NCBI GenBank assembly: GCA_963747535.1
Contig: CAVVFX010000023.1
Location: 372,001 to 436,000, forward strand
Source: CAVVFX01 sp963747535
GTDB taxonomy: Bacteria; Acidobacteriota; Terriglobia; Bryobacterales; Bryobacteraceae
Direction: 5' to 3'
DNA length: 64,000 nt
The position numbers and the translations under genes were made by a program. The notes under the pieces were generated by a model. It was not told the DNA's origin. It did not search any database and was given only the letters and a program-made list of their open reading frames with translations. The first letter of the stretch is position 1. Every line of letters begins with the position of its first letter. Shown here in pieces: positions 17,069-26,395 of the stretch.

Positions 17069-17430
17069 TGGCCAAAGTAATCCTCACGGTCGACGATTCC
17101 GCCAGTGTACGCCAGATGGTCAAATTCACGCTTTGCGATGCAGGCTACACGGTAGTCGAGGCCGTTGACGGCAGCGACGCGCTCGCGAAACTCACGCAAC
17201 CCGTAAATCTGGTGATTACGGACCTGAACATGCCGAACCTGGACGGAATTGGGCTCATCCGGAAGATACGGGCGAACCCGGCCTGTAAAGGCTTACCCAT
17301 CATCATGCTCACGACCGAATCACAGGATTCCCGCAAGCAGGAGGGTAAGGCGGCGGGCGCCACGGGCTGGATGGTGAAGCCATTCTCGGTGCCGCAGATT
17401 CTGGCAGTAGTCAAAAAGGTGCTCGGATGA
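17068..17430 (+). CDS. cheY: CheY-like single-domain response regulator
   Basis: This is a 120-residue receiver domain that takes phosphate from CheA and carries the signal to the motor or another output. Acidic residues are in LTVDDS (Asp9, Asp10), the phosphorylated Asp52 is in VITDLNMPN, the conserved Thr is in MLTTES and the Lys is in MVKPFS. The start at 17068 is preferred over 17065 because GGAG at 17058-17061 gives better spacing. Its stop overlaps the cheA ATG by four bases, so translation is likely coupled. Confidence 0.93.
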   Translation: MAKVILTVDDSASVRQMVKFTLCDAGYTVVEAVDGSDALAKLTQPVNLVITDLNMPNLDGIGLIRKIRANPACKGLPIIMLTTESQDSRKQEGKAAGATGWMVKPFSVPQILAVVKKVLG

Positions 17431-19451
17431 CCGATCGGCACGAGCAGGCGTTCATGGAGGAAGCCCGTGAATTGCTCACTGAATTGGAGGCGGCGCTGCT
17501 CGAACTCGATCAGGCGCGTGACGACCTGGAACTGGTGGGCAGGGCCTTCCGGGCGTTGCACACGATTAAAGGTTCCGGGGCGATGTTCGGCTTTGACGAT
17601 ATCGCCGCGTTTACGCATAATCTTGAAACCGCCTTCGAGCAGTTGCGCAGGGGTCAGCTTACGGCCACGGCCGAACTGATCAACCTGACCCTCGCCGCCT
17701 GCGATCAGATTCGGGCCATGCTGGACGAGGCGCAGGGCCAGGGAACTGCGGATCCCGAAGTCTCCGCTAAGATTGTCGGAGAACTGCGGGATTTGACCGG
17801 CATTGCTCCGCCATGCCTGCCGGCCGGGAAGGTCTTGGCGGCGGCCCCGGATGTCACTGCCAAAGGTCCTGTTCGTCGTTGGCACATTCACTTCGCGCCC
17901 GGTCCGGACGTGCTGTTAAACGGGACCAATCCCCTGCTCCTCTTCAACGAACTGCGCGACTTGGGCGAACTTCAGATCAATGCGGATACGTCCGCGATCC
18001 CGCCGCTGCGGGAAATCGATCCGGAGCGCTGCTACATGGCCTGGGACTTGGTGCTGACCACCCGGGCTGAACCGGACACTATACGTGACGTGTTCATATT
18101 TGTCGAGCACGATTGCGAACTGATGATCCAGGCCGACCCGCCTGCCGGTCGAGTCCCCTCCACGACGCGGGCGGCGGGCGCCGGAGGGGCGACGGCAAGT
18201 CTTCGCGTCTCAACCGAAAAGCTGGACCGGCTAGTCAACCTGGTGGGTGAACTGGTGACCGTGCAGGCGCGTTTGAGCGTGGTCGCAGGCCGCCGGGACG
18301 ATCCCGATATTCTGGCCATATCGGAAGAAATCGATCGGCTTTCGACTGATCTTCGAGAGACTTCGATGCGCATTCGCATGTTGCCGCTGCGCACCACGTT
18401 CGAACGGTTCCGCCGGCTGGTTCACGATCTGGGAAGCGAGTTACATAAGGATGTCGAGTTCGTGATTGACGGGGCCGACACCGAACTCGATAAAACGGTC
18501 ATCGATCAGTTGAACGATCCGCTGGTGCACCTGATTCGCAACAGCCTGGACCATGGCATCGAGACGCCGGAGGCCCGCCGCGCCGCAGGCAAGCCCGCGA
18601 CAGCCCGGATCCATCTTTCCGCGTTGCATTCCGGCGCCGATGTGCTGATCCGGGTCAGTGACGATGGCCGGGGCCTGGACGTGGAAGCCGTTCGCGAGCG
18701 CGCTGTCGAGCGAGGCATCATCGCGGCGGACACCGAACTATCCGAACCCGCAATGCTCTCGCTCATCCTGGCGCCGGGCTTCTCCACGGCGCGCGAAGTC
18801 ACCGATGTTTCCGGACGAGGTGTCGGGATGGATATAGTCCGGAGAAGCGTCGAAGCGATGCGCGGAACCATCGAAATCCACAACCAGCCGGGCGTGGGCC
18901 TCACCGTAACACTCCGTCTGCCTCTCACGTTGGCGATCATCGACGGGTTGCTGGTCCGGGTCGGCGACGCACATTTTGTACTGCCGCTGGCCAACAGTCT
19001 GGAGTGCGTTGAACTGACCCGCCAGGACATACAGAACTCCCATGGAAACCACATTGCAGTCGTCCGGGACGAGATTATTCCGTATATCCGGCTCAGTGAG
19101 TATTTTGAGATGCGGGCGGAGCGGCCGGAGTGCGAAACGGCACGCGAACAAATCATGGTGGTTGAGACCGAGTACGGCCACTACGGTTTCGTGGTGGACG
19201 AGGTTCTCGGAGACCACCAGACGGTGATCAAAAACCTGGGTAAACTTTATCGGAATGCTCAGGGAGTGACAGGAGCGACCATCCTGGGAAATGGGACAGT
19301 AGCGCTGATCCTCGATCCGCACCGCTTGGTTCAGATGGCTGTTCGTACAAAACCCGGGAACGGGCAGTGCGACGGCAGACCACAGAATTGGCGGACCACA
19401 AAAACGATGGTCGGCCCTACGGAAACACGAATTAAAGGAAACAGGACCTAA
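17427..19451 (+). CDS. cheA: Chemotaxis histidine kinase CheA
   Basis: The 674-residue kinase has domains in the usual order. The HPt domain (about 1-110) carries the phospho-accepting His45 in LHTIKGSG. A P2-like region covers about 150-240 and the dimerisation helices about 265-325 (KLDRLVNLVGELV). In the HATPase domain the N box HLIRNSLDHG starts at His368, followed by DDGRGLD and GRGVGMDIV. A CheW-like domain ends near residue 640, followed by a short tail rich in basic residues. CheA phosphorylates CheY and CheB in response to the receptor. It overlaps cheY by four bases and the receptor gene by one. Confidence 0.95.
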   Translation: MTDRHEQAFMEEARELLTELEAALLELDQARDDLELVGRAFRALHTIKGSGAMFGFDDIAAFTHNLETAFEQLRRGQLTATAELINLTLAACDQIRAMLDEAQGQGTADPEVSAKIVGELRDLTGIAPPCLPAGKVLAAAPDVTAKGPVRRWHIHFAPGPDVLLNGTNPLLLFNELRDLGELQINADTSAIPPLREIDPERCYMAWDLVLTTRAEPDTIRDVFIFVEHDCELMIQADPPAGRVPSTTRAAGAGGATASLRVSTEKLDRLVNLVGELVTVQARLSVVAGRRDDPDILAISEEIDRLSTDLRETSMRIRMLPLRTTFERFRRLVHDLGSELHKDVEFVIDGADTELDKTVIDQLNDPLVHLIRNSLDHGIETPEARRAAGKPATARIHLSALHSGADVLIRVSDDGRGLDVEAVRERAVERGIIAADTELSEPAMLSLILAPGFSTAREVTDVSGRGVGMDIVRRSVEAMRGTIEIHNQPGVGLTVTLRLPLTLAIIDGLLVRVGDAHFVLPLANSLECVELTRQDIQNSHGNHIAVVRDEIIPYIRLSEYFEMRAERPECETAREQIMVVETEYGHYGFVVDEVLGDHQTVIKNLGKLYRNAQGVTGATILGNGTVALILDPHRLVQMAVRTKPGNGQCDGRPQNWRTTKTMVGPTETRIKGNRT

Positions 19452-21970
19452 TGGCACGTACAGCAAATGGAAAGATAACGCCGCAACGCTCCGAAAATGG
19501 CGGTTCAGCCGGTCTCGGAAATGGCTCGCGCGACGCGCGCGCCCGCGAGGGTGTGATGAAGAAGACCGACAACGCGGAGATGCACCAGGTCTCGCAGGAG
19601 ATCCTCCGGTTGGTAGCCGCGTCGCGGCAAGGGATTCTCGAAGAGCGAGGCGACGCCAACGGGTTTCAAGGCGTGGCTCGCGAAATGGTGCAGGGCATCA
19701 ATGAGATGCTGGACGCGATTCTGCTGCCCATTGGGGAAGGCAACCGCATCCTCGCCCAGATTTCGAGTGGCAAGATAGACGAATTGATTACCCAGACCTA
19801 CCGGGGCGACCACGAGAAGATGAAACTGGCCGTCAACAACGTAGGCATGGTAGTGCAGAGCCTGCAGAAGGAATTGATGCGCTTGACCGTCGCCTCCGGG
19901 GAGGGGCAACTCTCCGAGCGGGGTAAGCCGGAACAGTTCCAGGGAGCGTATGCGGAGATTGTCCGGGGCGTCAATGCGATGCTGGATGCGATTCTGCTGC
20001 CGATCGGCGAAGGCAACCGCATCCTGGCTCAGATCTCGGTCGGCAAGATCGACGAATTGATCGCCCAGACCTACAAGGGCGATCACGAGAAGATGAAGCG
20101 GGCGGTCAACAACGTGGGCACGGTGATGCAGAGCCTGCAGAAGGAGCTGATGCGCTTGACCGTCGCCTCTGGGGACGGGCAACTCTCCGAGCGGGGTAAG
20201 CCGGAACAGTTCCAGGGAGCGTATGCGGAGATTGTCCGGAGCGTCAATGCGATGCTGGATGCGATCCTGCTGCCCATTGGCGAGGGCAACCGTATCCTGG
20301 CTCAGATATCGAACGGCAAAATCGACGAATTGATCGCCCAGACCTACAAGGGCGATCACGAGAAGATGAAACAGGCCGTCAACAACGTGGCCGTGGTTCT
20401 GCAAGGCCTGCAAAAGGAACTAGGGCGTCTGATCGACGCTTCGAAAGAAGGGCAACTCTCGGAACGGGGCAAGCCGGAACAGTTCCACGGGGTTTACGCG
20501 GAGATTGTCCGTGGCGTGAATGCGATGCTGGACGCGATTCTGCTGCCGATCGGCGAAGGTAACCGCATCCTCGCGCAGATTTCGAATGGCAGGATCGACG
20601 AGTTGATCGCTCAGACCTACAAGGGCGATCACGAGAAGATGAAACAGGCCGTCAACAACGTAGCCGTGGTTCTGCAGGGTTTGCAGAAGGAATTGGGGCG
20701 TCTGACCACTGCCGCGAAAGAAGGGAAACTGACCGAACGCGGCGATCAGAGTGAATTTCAGGGCGCTTATTCGCATATCGTGCAGGGCGTCAACGCGATC
20801 CTGGACGCCGTGATCACGCCGCTTAATGTCGCCGCCAATTATGTAGATCGCATCAGCAAGGGCGACAACCCGCCGGAGATCACCGATATCTACCACGGCG
20901 AGTTCAACACCATCAAGAACAACCTGAATTCGTTAATCGGAGCTATGAACGAGGTGACTCATGCCGCCGAAGAGATTGCGCAGGGAAATCTGACGGTGGC
21001 CGTGCAGGAGCGGTCCGCGCAGGACAAACTGATGCGGGCCTTGATCTCCATGGTGGCGGGCCTGACGCGTACAGTGACCGACGTCCGCAGTATTGCCGGC
21101 GAGGTCGGTTCCGCCAGCCAGGCCATCAGCGCCGCTTCCGTCCAGGTTTCGAACGGCGCGAGCGCTCAAGCGGCTTCGGCGGAGGAAGCTTCGTCTTCCA
21201 TGGAGGAGATGGTTTCCAATATCAAACAAAACGCCGACAATGCCCAGCAGACCGACAAGATCGCCACGAAGTCGGCCAAGGACGCGCAAGCGAGCGGCAA
21301 ATGCGTTCTGGAGGCGGTTGCGGCGATGAAGGAGATTGCCAGCAAGATCTCCATTATCGAGGAAATTGCCCGCCAGACAAACCTGCTGGCATTGAATGCC
21401 GCGATCGAGGCCGCCCGGGCGGGTGAGCATGGGAAGGGATTTGCGGTGGTCGCAGCCGAAGTTCGCAAACTGGCGGAACGCAGCCAGAAGGCGGCCGGCG
21501 AGATCAATCAACTCTCGGGCACAACTGTCAGGGTGTCGGAGAAAGCCGGAGAGATGCTGGAGAAACTGGTCCCCGACATCCAGAAGACGGCCGAGCTGGT
21601 ACAGGAGATCACGGCCGCCAGCAAGGAACAGGATACCGGCTCCGAGCAGATCAATAAGGCGTTGCAGCAGCTCGAAAAAGTCATCCAGCAGAACGCTTCC
21701 GCGGCAGAAGAGATGGCGTCCACCACGGAGGAACTGACGGCTCAGAGTGACCAGCTAATGGGCGCGCTGGGGTTCTTCCGCACGGGCGAAACGGCCCATT
21801 CTCCCGTGGCGGGACGCCCGACGGCATCGCTACGCAAGGTTCAAGATGCGTTAGGGCGCAGCGTGGCGCCGGCTGCTTCACCGGGTTCGAAGAAAACCGC
21901 GAAGCCCGGAGTCAATCTCAAGATGAAAGAGACCAGCGATGCTGTAGACAAGGAGTTCGAACGCTACTAG
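19451..21970 (+). CDS. Soluble methyl-accepting chemotaxis protein with five HAMP-like repeats
   Basis: The 839-residue receptor has no membrane segment and no separate ligand-binding domain. After an N-terminal basic tail of about 35 residues come five copies of a 91-residue unit, each with the core MLDAILLPIGEGNRILAQIS and then a helical linker; these look like tandem HAMP domains. A further HAMP-like section (about 450-530) leads to the signalling domain. Its hairpin tip is recognisable as EIARQTNLLALNAAIEAARAG. A C-terminal CheR pentapeptide was not found. Such poly-HAMP cytoplasmic receptors (FrzCD- or Tar-like) respond to internal signals or to partner proteins. The start overlaps the cheA stop by one base. 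Confidence 0.92.
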   Translation: MARTANGKITPQRSENGGSAGLGNGSRDARAREGVMKKTDNAEMHQVSQEILRLVAASRQGILEERGDANGFQGVAREMVQGINEMLDAILLPIGEGNRILAQISSGKIDELITQTYRGDHEKMKLAVNNVGMVVQSLQKELMRLTVASGEGQLSERGKPEQFQGAYAEIVRGVNAMLDAILLPIGEGNRILAQISVGKIDELIAQTYKGDHEKMKRAVNNVGTVMQSLQKELMRLTVASGDGQLSERGKPEQFQGAYAEIVRSVNAMLDAILLPIGEGNRILAQISNGKIDELIAQTYKGDHEKMKQAVNNVAVVLQGLQKELGRLIDASKEGQLSERGKPEQFHGVYAEIVRGVNAMLDAILLPIGEGNRILAQISNGRIDELIAQTYKGDHEKMKQAVNNVAVVLQGLQKELGRLTTAAKEGKLTERGDQSEFQGAYSHIVQGVNAILDAVITPLNVAANYVDRISKGDNPPEITDIYHGEFNTIKNNLNSLIGAMNEVTHAAEEIAQGNLTVAVQERSAQDKLMRALISMVAGLTRTVTDVRSIAGEVGSASQAISAASVQVSNGASAQAASAEEASSSMEEMVSNIKQNADNAQQTDKIATKSAKDAQASGKCVLEAVAAMKEIASKISIIEEIARQTNLLALNAAIEAARAGEHGKGFAVVAAEVRKLAERSQKAAGEINQLSGTTVRVSEKAGEMLEKLVPDIQKTAELVQEITAASKEQDTGSEQINKALQQLEKVIQQNASAAEEMASTTEELTAQSDQLMGALGFFRTGETAHSPVAGRPTASLRKVQDALGRSVAPAASPGSKKTAKPGVNLKMKETSDAVDKEFERY
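19600..20920 (+). repeat. Five in-frame tandem repeats of exactly 273 bp inside the receptor gene
   Basis: The anchor CTGGA(C/T)GC(G/C) recurs at 19709, 19982, 20255, 20528 and 20801, spaced exactly 273 bases (91 codons). Units two to four are nearly identical over long stretches at the DNA level, unlike units one and five, which have diverged. That pattern suggests expansion by recombination or recent gene conversion. Unit ends are arbitrary. Confidence 0.85.
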
Positions 21971-21978
21971 GATGGCGC

Positions 21979-22002
21979 GGGGGCAGGTCGCAGCCTGCCC
22001 CC
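21979..22002. repeat. Perfect 9-bp hairpin between receptor gene and cheW
   Basis: GGGGGCAGG pairs perfectly with CCTGCCCCC around a TCGCAG loop, just after the receptor stop codon. It lies within the operon, so it may adjust downstream expression rather than end transcription. It is one of the GGCAGG-type palindromes of the window. Confidence 0.55.
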
Positions 22003-22019
22003 ACAGCGAAAGGAATATT

Positions 22020-22511
22020 ATGAGCGTCACCGAAATCACGACTACACGGCAGTACCTCACATTCAAACTGGGCGAGGAGGTGTTCGCCACCGACGTCGCC
22101 AAAGTACGCGAAGTGCTTGACTTCACAACCATCACTAAAATTCCACGTACGCCTGATTTCATGAGCGGCGTGATTAATCTTCGAGGCAACGTAGTTCCGG
22201 TCGTAGATCTGCGGCTATGCTTCGAGATGTCCAGAACCGAGAAAACGGTCAACACCTGCATCGTTGTAGTAGAGGTGTTGCTGGATGGCGAGTCCACCGT
22301 GATCGGCGCGCTGGCCGATTCCGTCGAGGAGGTGGTGGACCTCGAACCGGACCAGATTCAGCCGGCGCCCAGAATCGGTACGCAGATCCGGACCGATTTC
22401 ATCAAGGGCATGGGCAAGCGCGACGCGCAGTTCATCATGATCCTCGATATCGACCGCGTCTTTTCCGCTGAAGATCTATCGGCGGTGCGGGGAACCGAGG
22501 TTACCGCGTGA
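22020..22511 (+). CDS. cheW: Chemotaxis coupling protein CheW
   Basis: The adaptor links receptor and CheA. The 163-residue form starting with MSVTEITTT is typical in length. The fold is visible as YLTFKLGEEVFATDVAKVREVL, GVINLRGNVVPVVDLR and the final FIMILDIDRVF strand. An upstream in-frame ATG at 21972 would add 16 residues encoded in the hairpin; the ATG at 22020 is preferred because AAAGGA sits about 8 bases before it. It is followed by cheR after 54 bases. Confidence 0.93.
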   Translation: MSVTEITTTRQYLTFKLGEEVFATDVAKVREVLDFTTITKIPRTPDFMSGVINLRGNVVPVVDLRLCFEMSRTEKTVNTCIVVVEVLLDGESTVIGALADSVEEVVDLEPDQIQPAPRIGTQIRTDFIKGMGKRDAQFIMILDIDRVFSAEDLSAVRGTEVTA

Positions 22512-22565
22512 CCCACCGCGGGCGCACGAGCGGTTCCCGGCGCCAGACGGCGACTGGCCACACCT

Positions 22566-23420
22566 ATGAATACGCGTAACGAGACTCTCGCCAAGGCGGA
22601 TTTTGACCGGCTTCGCAGTCTCATCTATGAGGAGGCCGGCATCCACCTGGGTGCGGAAAAGAAAACCATGCTGGAGATCCGGCTCCGGCGGCGGTGGCAT
22701 AGCCTTCAGCATTCGTCCTGCGCAGAGTACTGTGAATATGTCTTTTCACCCGAAGGCAGGAGTCGCGAGTTAGTCCACCTGATCGACTCCGTGACCACCA
22801 ATAAGACCGACTTCTTCCGTGAGGCGGGCCATTTCGATTACCTGGTTTCGAAGGCGCTCCCGGAATTGGCCGCGAGCTTCGGCGCCCGGCGGAAGGTACT
22901 GGTGTGGAGCGCGGGTTGTTCGACAGGAGAAGAGCCCTACACCCTTGCCATGGTCCTGAGTGAGTACGCACAGAGCCATCCCGGCTTTCAATTCGGTGTG
23001 CTGGCAACCGACATCAGCACCGCGGTGCTCGACAAGGCGAAGATGGGCATCTACAAGTCTGACGTGGTGGCCCCGGTTCCCCAGACCTTACGGCGGAAAT
23101 TCTTCATGCGTAGCCGCGAGCGGGGCTCGGATTTGCTGCGTATTGTTCCTGAACTGCGCTCCATGGTGGAATTTCGACGAGTCAATTTCATGGATGCGGA
23201 TTTCGCCCTGACGGAGGCGCCGGATATCATCTTTTGCCGCAACGTGATCATCTATTTCGATCGCCCGACGCAGTGCCGTCTGCTCGGCAGGTTGACGCGG
23301 CTCCTGGTGCCCGGCGGGTATTTCTTTGCTGGTCACTCCGAGTCGCTTCAGGGCATGAATCTGCCCCTGGCTCCAGCCGGGACCGCTGTCTATAGGAGGC
23401 TAGACGATGGGCTGCGATAG
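22566..23420 (+). CDS. cheR: Chemotaxis protein methyltransferase CheR
   Basis: This enzyme methylates receptor glutamates with S-adenosylmethionine, allowing adaptation. The 284-residue protein has the N-terminal helical domain (FDRLRSLIYEEAGIHL) and the SAM site VWSAGCSTGEEPYTLAM, followed by DISTAVLDKAKMGIY and the IIFCRNVIIYF motif. No TPR extension is present. Its last 14 bases overlap cheD, which signals coupled translation. Confidence 0.95.
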   Translation: MNTRNETLAKADFDRLRSLIYEEAGIHLGAEKKTMLEIRLRRRWHSLQHSSCAEYCEYVFSPEGRSRELVHLIDSVTTNKTDFFREAGHFDYLVSKALPELAASFGARRKVLVWSAGCSTGEEPYTLAMVLSEYAQSHPGFQFGVLATDISTAVLDKAKMGIYKSDVVAPVPQTLRRKFFMRSRERGSDLLRIVPELRSMVEFRRVNFMDADFALTEAPDIIFCRNVIIYFDRPTQCRLLGRLTRLLVPGGYFFAGHSESLQGMNLPLAPAGTAVYRRLDDGLR

Positions 23421-23922
23421 CGATCTCCCGGGCCTGACCCTGCAACCCGGTGAACTTTACCTGGCACGTAGTCCGACACTCCTCCAGACCATCCTCGGAT
23501 CGTGCGTGGGAGTCACCTTCTGGAGCCCGCGGCTGGGCGCTGGAGCCATGTGTCACGGTGTTCTACCCAGATGGCGCGAAGGCTACGGCTCGGTTTCGAG
23601 CGTAGGCGAACAGCATCGCTATGTCGACCTCAGCATTCGCTACCTGGCCCGGCAGTTTGATTCGCTGGGAGCGTTTCGGCAGGAACTGGAAGTGAAAGTG
23701 TTCGGAGGCGCCGACGTGCTTCCGGTCATGGCGAGCCGGGCGGACATCCCCACCGTCGGCGCACTGAATTGCCAGGCCGCATTGGAGATTCTGGAGGACG
23801 AGGGTCTCAGAGTGCTGGCATCCGACCTGCGCGGAGTCCGCGGAAGGAGAATTCATTTTCACACCGGGACTGGCGAGGTGATGGTGCATCGACTGGGCTC
23901 CAACTGTGTCCCGTCTCTATGA
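23407..23922 (+). CDS. cheD: Chemoreceptor glutamine deamidase CheD
   Basis: CheD removes the amide of receptor glutamines and in some bacteria works with CheC. The 171-residue protein shows the family core TILGSCVGVTFW, with the catalytic Cys, and GAMCHGVLPRW, with the catalytic His. EVKVFGGADVL follows, and GRRIHFHTGTGEV is close to the end. No cheC gene is seen. The start overlaps cheR by 14 bases. Confidence 0.93.
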   Translation: MGCDSDLPGLTLQPGELYLARSPTLLQTILGSCVGVTFWSPRLGAGAMCHGVLPRWREGYGSVSSVGEQHRYVDLSIRYLARQFDSLGAFRQELEVKVFGGADVLPVMASRADIPTVGALNCQAALEILEDEGLRVLASDLRGVRGRRIHFHTGTGEVMVHRLGSNCVPSL

Positions 23923-23998
23923 AAGATGATACTGAGACTCTCCAGAAACTGCCGAAAAACTTCGCTCGCGGAGGCAAATACGAGTTCAGAAACATTGG

Positions 23999-24017
23999 AC
24001 CGCGGCTTGCCCGCGGT
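23999..24017. repeat. Perfect 7-bp hairpin before cheB
   Basis: ACCGCGG pairs with CCGCGGT around a CTTGC loop, ending 19 bases before the cheB ATG. It could limit or modulate cheB translation or transcription. The surrounding gap of 113 bases holds no convincing gene. Confidence 0.4.
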
Positions 24018-24035
24018 TAGCGACAGGAGAATAAT

Positions 24036-25106
24036 ATGGACAAGCCAAGAATCCGTGTTCTGGTCGTGGACGATTCCGCGCTGGTTCGCCAGACCTTGAC
24101 CGAGGTTCTTTCGAGCGATCCCGGGATTGAGGTGATCGGCGCGGCCGGTGACCCGTTTGCCGCGGCGGACCGAATCGGCGAACAGGTACCTGACGTGATC
24201 ACGCTCGATATCGAGATGCCTCGCATGGACGGCTTGACGTTCCTGCAGAAGATCATGAGCCAGCATCCGATACCCGTGATCATCTGCTCCAGCCTGGCCG
24301 GGGAGGGTGCCGCGAGTGCGCTCAAAGCGCTCGAGTACGGAGCCGTCGAAGTGATCGCCAAGCCAAGGCTGGGCAGCAAACAGTTTCTGCAGGAATCCCG
24401 CGCCATGTTGTGCGATGCCGTCAAATCAGCGGCGGCGGCGCGCGTGCGTGTCCGGAAACCAGGCTATACGGTTGCGCCGAAGCTCACCGCGGATGCTATT
24501 CTCTCCAGGGCGACGGGCCCCATGTTGGAAACCACCGAAAAGGTGGTCGCGATCGGCGCGTCTACCGGTGGGACCGAGGCTCTCCGCGCGCTGCTGGAGG
24601 TCCTGCCTCCCGATGCTCCCGGGATCGTGATCGTCCAGCATATGCCGGAAATGTTCACCCGCGCTTTTGCCCAACGTCTGGACGGCCTGTGCCGGATCTC
24701 GGTAAAGGAAGCAGAAAGCAACGATACCGTTCTGAAGGGCAGGGCGTTAATTGCGCCCGGCAACCATCACCTGCTGCTCAAGCGTAGTGGGGCGCGATAC
24801 TACGTCGAGTTGAAAGAGGGTCCGCTCGTCTCGCGACACCGTCCCTCGGTCGACGTACTGTTCCGGTCTGCGGCGCGCTATGCCGGACGCAATTCGGTGG
24901 GCGTGATTCTGACCGGCATGGGCGACGATGGAGCCCGGGGAATGTTGGAAATGAAGCAGGCTGGTGCCGCCACGGTCGCGCAGGATGAAGCGACTTCCGT
25001 GGTGTTCGGCATGCCCAACGAGGCCATCAAACTCGGCGCGGTGGACAAGATTCTGCCGCTCGAAGCCATCGCCGGATCGATTCTCGCGTTGACGCACACC
25101 TGCTGA
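24036..25106 (+). CDS. cheB: Chemotaxis methylesterase CheB
   Basis: CheB is a response regulator with a methylesterase output. It removes methyl groups from receptors after phosphorylation by CheA. Receiver domain (1-125): LVVDDS and the phosphorylated Asp58 in LDIEMPRMDG. Catalytic domain (about 165-350): Ser176 in GASTGGTEAL, His in VQHMPEMFT and Asp in GMGDDGARGM. Length of 356 residues is normal. The ATG is preceded by CAGGAG. It is the last gene of the operon; the next gene is convergent. Confidence 0.95.
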   Translation: MDKPRIRVLVVDDSALVRQTLTEVLSSDPGIEVIGAAGDPFAAADRIGEQVPDVITLDIEMPRMDGLTFLQKIMSQHPIPVIICSSLAGEGAASALKALEYGAVEVIAKPRLGSKQFLQESRAMLCDAVKSAAAARVRVRKPGYTVAPKLTADAILSRATGPMLETTEKVVAIGASTGGTEALRALLEVLPPDAPGIVIVQHMPEMFTRAFAQRLDGLCRISVKEAESNDTVLKGRALIAPGNHHLLLKRSGARYYVELKEGPLVSRHRPSVDVLFRSAARYAGRNSVGVILTGMGDDGARGMLEMKQAGAATVAQDEATSVVFGMPNEAIKLGAVDKILPLEAIAGSILALTHTC

Positions 25107-25262
25107 CCGGGGGGCACAATCGGTTCTTCCGGTCTGCCGGTTATGAGCCGCGGGCCAGCCGCGCGCGGGGACGAGCGGGAAAACCGCCTACCATTGTGTG
25201 ACAGAATGGCTACCGTGGGACCCGGCATTCTTTTCCAACGGTACCGGCTGTGCAGCAGTCGT

Positions 25263-26315
25263 CTACTCCTTCGGCTTGGGTGGCTCGCGGAAGCCGCGCT
25301 CCACCATGTCGTGGGGATCGGTGTCGACCGGCTGGTCGCGCCACAGCCAGCGCATCATTTCAGGCAGGATTGCTCCGCCCATTTTCTGCCCGTGCTTGTT
25401 CATGCCCCAGGCATAGTTCACGTCGTAGCCCTTCTCCGTAAGCGCCTGCATCAGGCGCACGTTCTGATAAAACCAGTCGCGTGTCTCGTCATACCGCCCG
25501 TCCACGTAGAGCGCCCGATTGTCGTTGCGCCCGTCTTGAAGAAAGACTCGTATCGGCTTCCTGGGACTCTTGCGCACGAGTTCGGGATAGACATGTCCGC
25601 CGCGAAGGTTGGTGAAGCTGCCGACGATGCTCAGTACCTTGTGAAATTGCTCCGGACGCTCCCACGCTACCGTAAAGGCGGCAATAGCGCCCGAACTGGC
25701 GCCGCCAATTCCGTGACGCTCCGGATCCTTCGAGAGGTTGTAATCCTTGTACAGCACCGGCAGCAGTTCGTCGACAATCACACGGGCGTAGCGGTCGTCG
25801 AGCGAGTTATACTCCGTGGGGCGGTTAGTGGTCCGATCTCCCCAATCGCCGCCGGCCGAGGGTGGCTCCGGTTGCTCGGGCGTGTGTCCGGGGTTGATGA
25901 ATACGCCGATCATCACCGGAATCTCGTGCCGGTAGATCAGGTTGTCCATGACATTCGGCGCACGTGCATCTCCTTCCGGACCCTTGAACGCCTGGCCGTC
26001 GTTGAAGATCATGAGGCTGGCCGGCACCGCTGGATCATATTGCGCAGGGACGTACACCCAGTAGGTGTGAAAGGTGCCCGGATAAGCTTGACTGTCAATC
26101 TGGAACGGACCCTTGACCTGCCCCTTCGGTACGCCGTCCTGCGGTAGGGAATCAGGCCCCAGACGGTACTGGCTGTCGGGGTTTGGACCCGGCGGAACGA
26201 GTTGCTCGGGACGTTGCCCTTTAGGTCTCGCGACTTGCGGGGGCCCTTGAGCCAGGGACGCCGATGCAGTGCCGAAGGCGATCATGATCAAGGTGTATCG
26301 GAAAGCTCGTTGCAT
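25263..26315 (-). CDS. Secreted esterase, enterochelin-esterase-like alpha/beta hydrolase
   Basis: The 350-residue protein has a signal peptide (hydrophobic core IMIAFGTASASLAQ, cleavage near residue 23). An alpha/beta hydrolase domain of the Fes/IroE or esterase D type follows. The nucleophile Ser lies in IGGASSGAIAAF, an Asp candidate in FLQDGRNDNR and a His in the closing NKHGQKMGG segment. Members hydrolyse siderophore esters or polysaccharide esters; the substrate here is unknown. The N-terminal stretch after the signal peptide is rich in Pro. It is divergent from the lipoprotein gene at 26396. Confidence 0.85.
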   Translation of the reverse strand: MQRAFRYTLIMIAFGTASASLAQGPPQVARPKGQRPEQLVPPGPNPDSQYRLGPDSLPQDGVPKGQVKGPFQIDSQAYPGTFHTYWVYVPAQYDPAVPASLMIFNDGQAFKGPEGDARAPNVMDNLIYRHEIPVMIGVFINPGHTPEQPEPPSAGGDWGDRTTNRPTEYNSLDDRYARVIVDELLPVLYKDYNLSKDPERHGIGGASSGAIAAFTVAWERPEQFHKVLSIVGSFTNLRGGHVYPELVRKSPRKPIRVFLQDGRNDNRALYVDGRYDETRDWFYQNVRLMQALTEKGYDVNYAWGMNKHGQKMGGAILPEMMRWLWRDQPVDTDPHDMVERGFREPPKPKE

Positions 26316-26395
26316 GTCAGGGTCTCGTGCGCTCCGAGAGTCAAGTTATCACACTGCTGCGAACTTTTCTGACTCTGGTGCGTAATTACAGTTCT

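Noticed and set aside
19600..20920. Receptor repeats as a CRISPR-like array
   Set aside because: The units are 273 bases long, in frame and coding, with no spacers.
23769..24020. 83-codon frame between cheD and cheB
   Set aside because: It is out of frame within cheD and shows no start signal or family.
25143..26147. 334-codon plus-strand frame
   Set aside because: It is the antisense shadow of the secreted esterase gene; common in GC-rich DNA.
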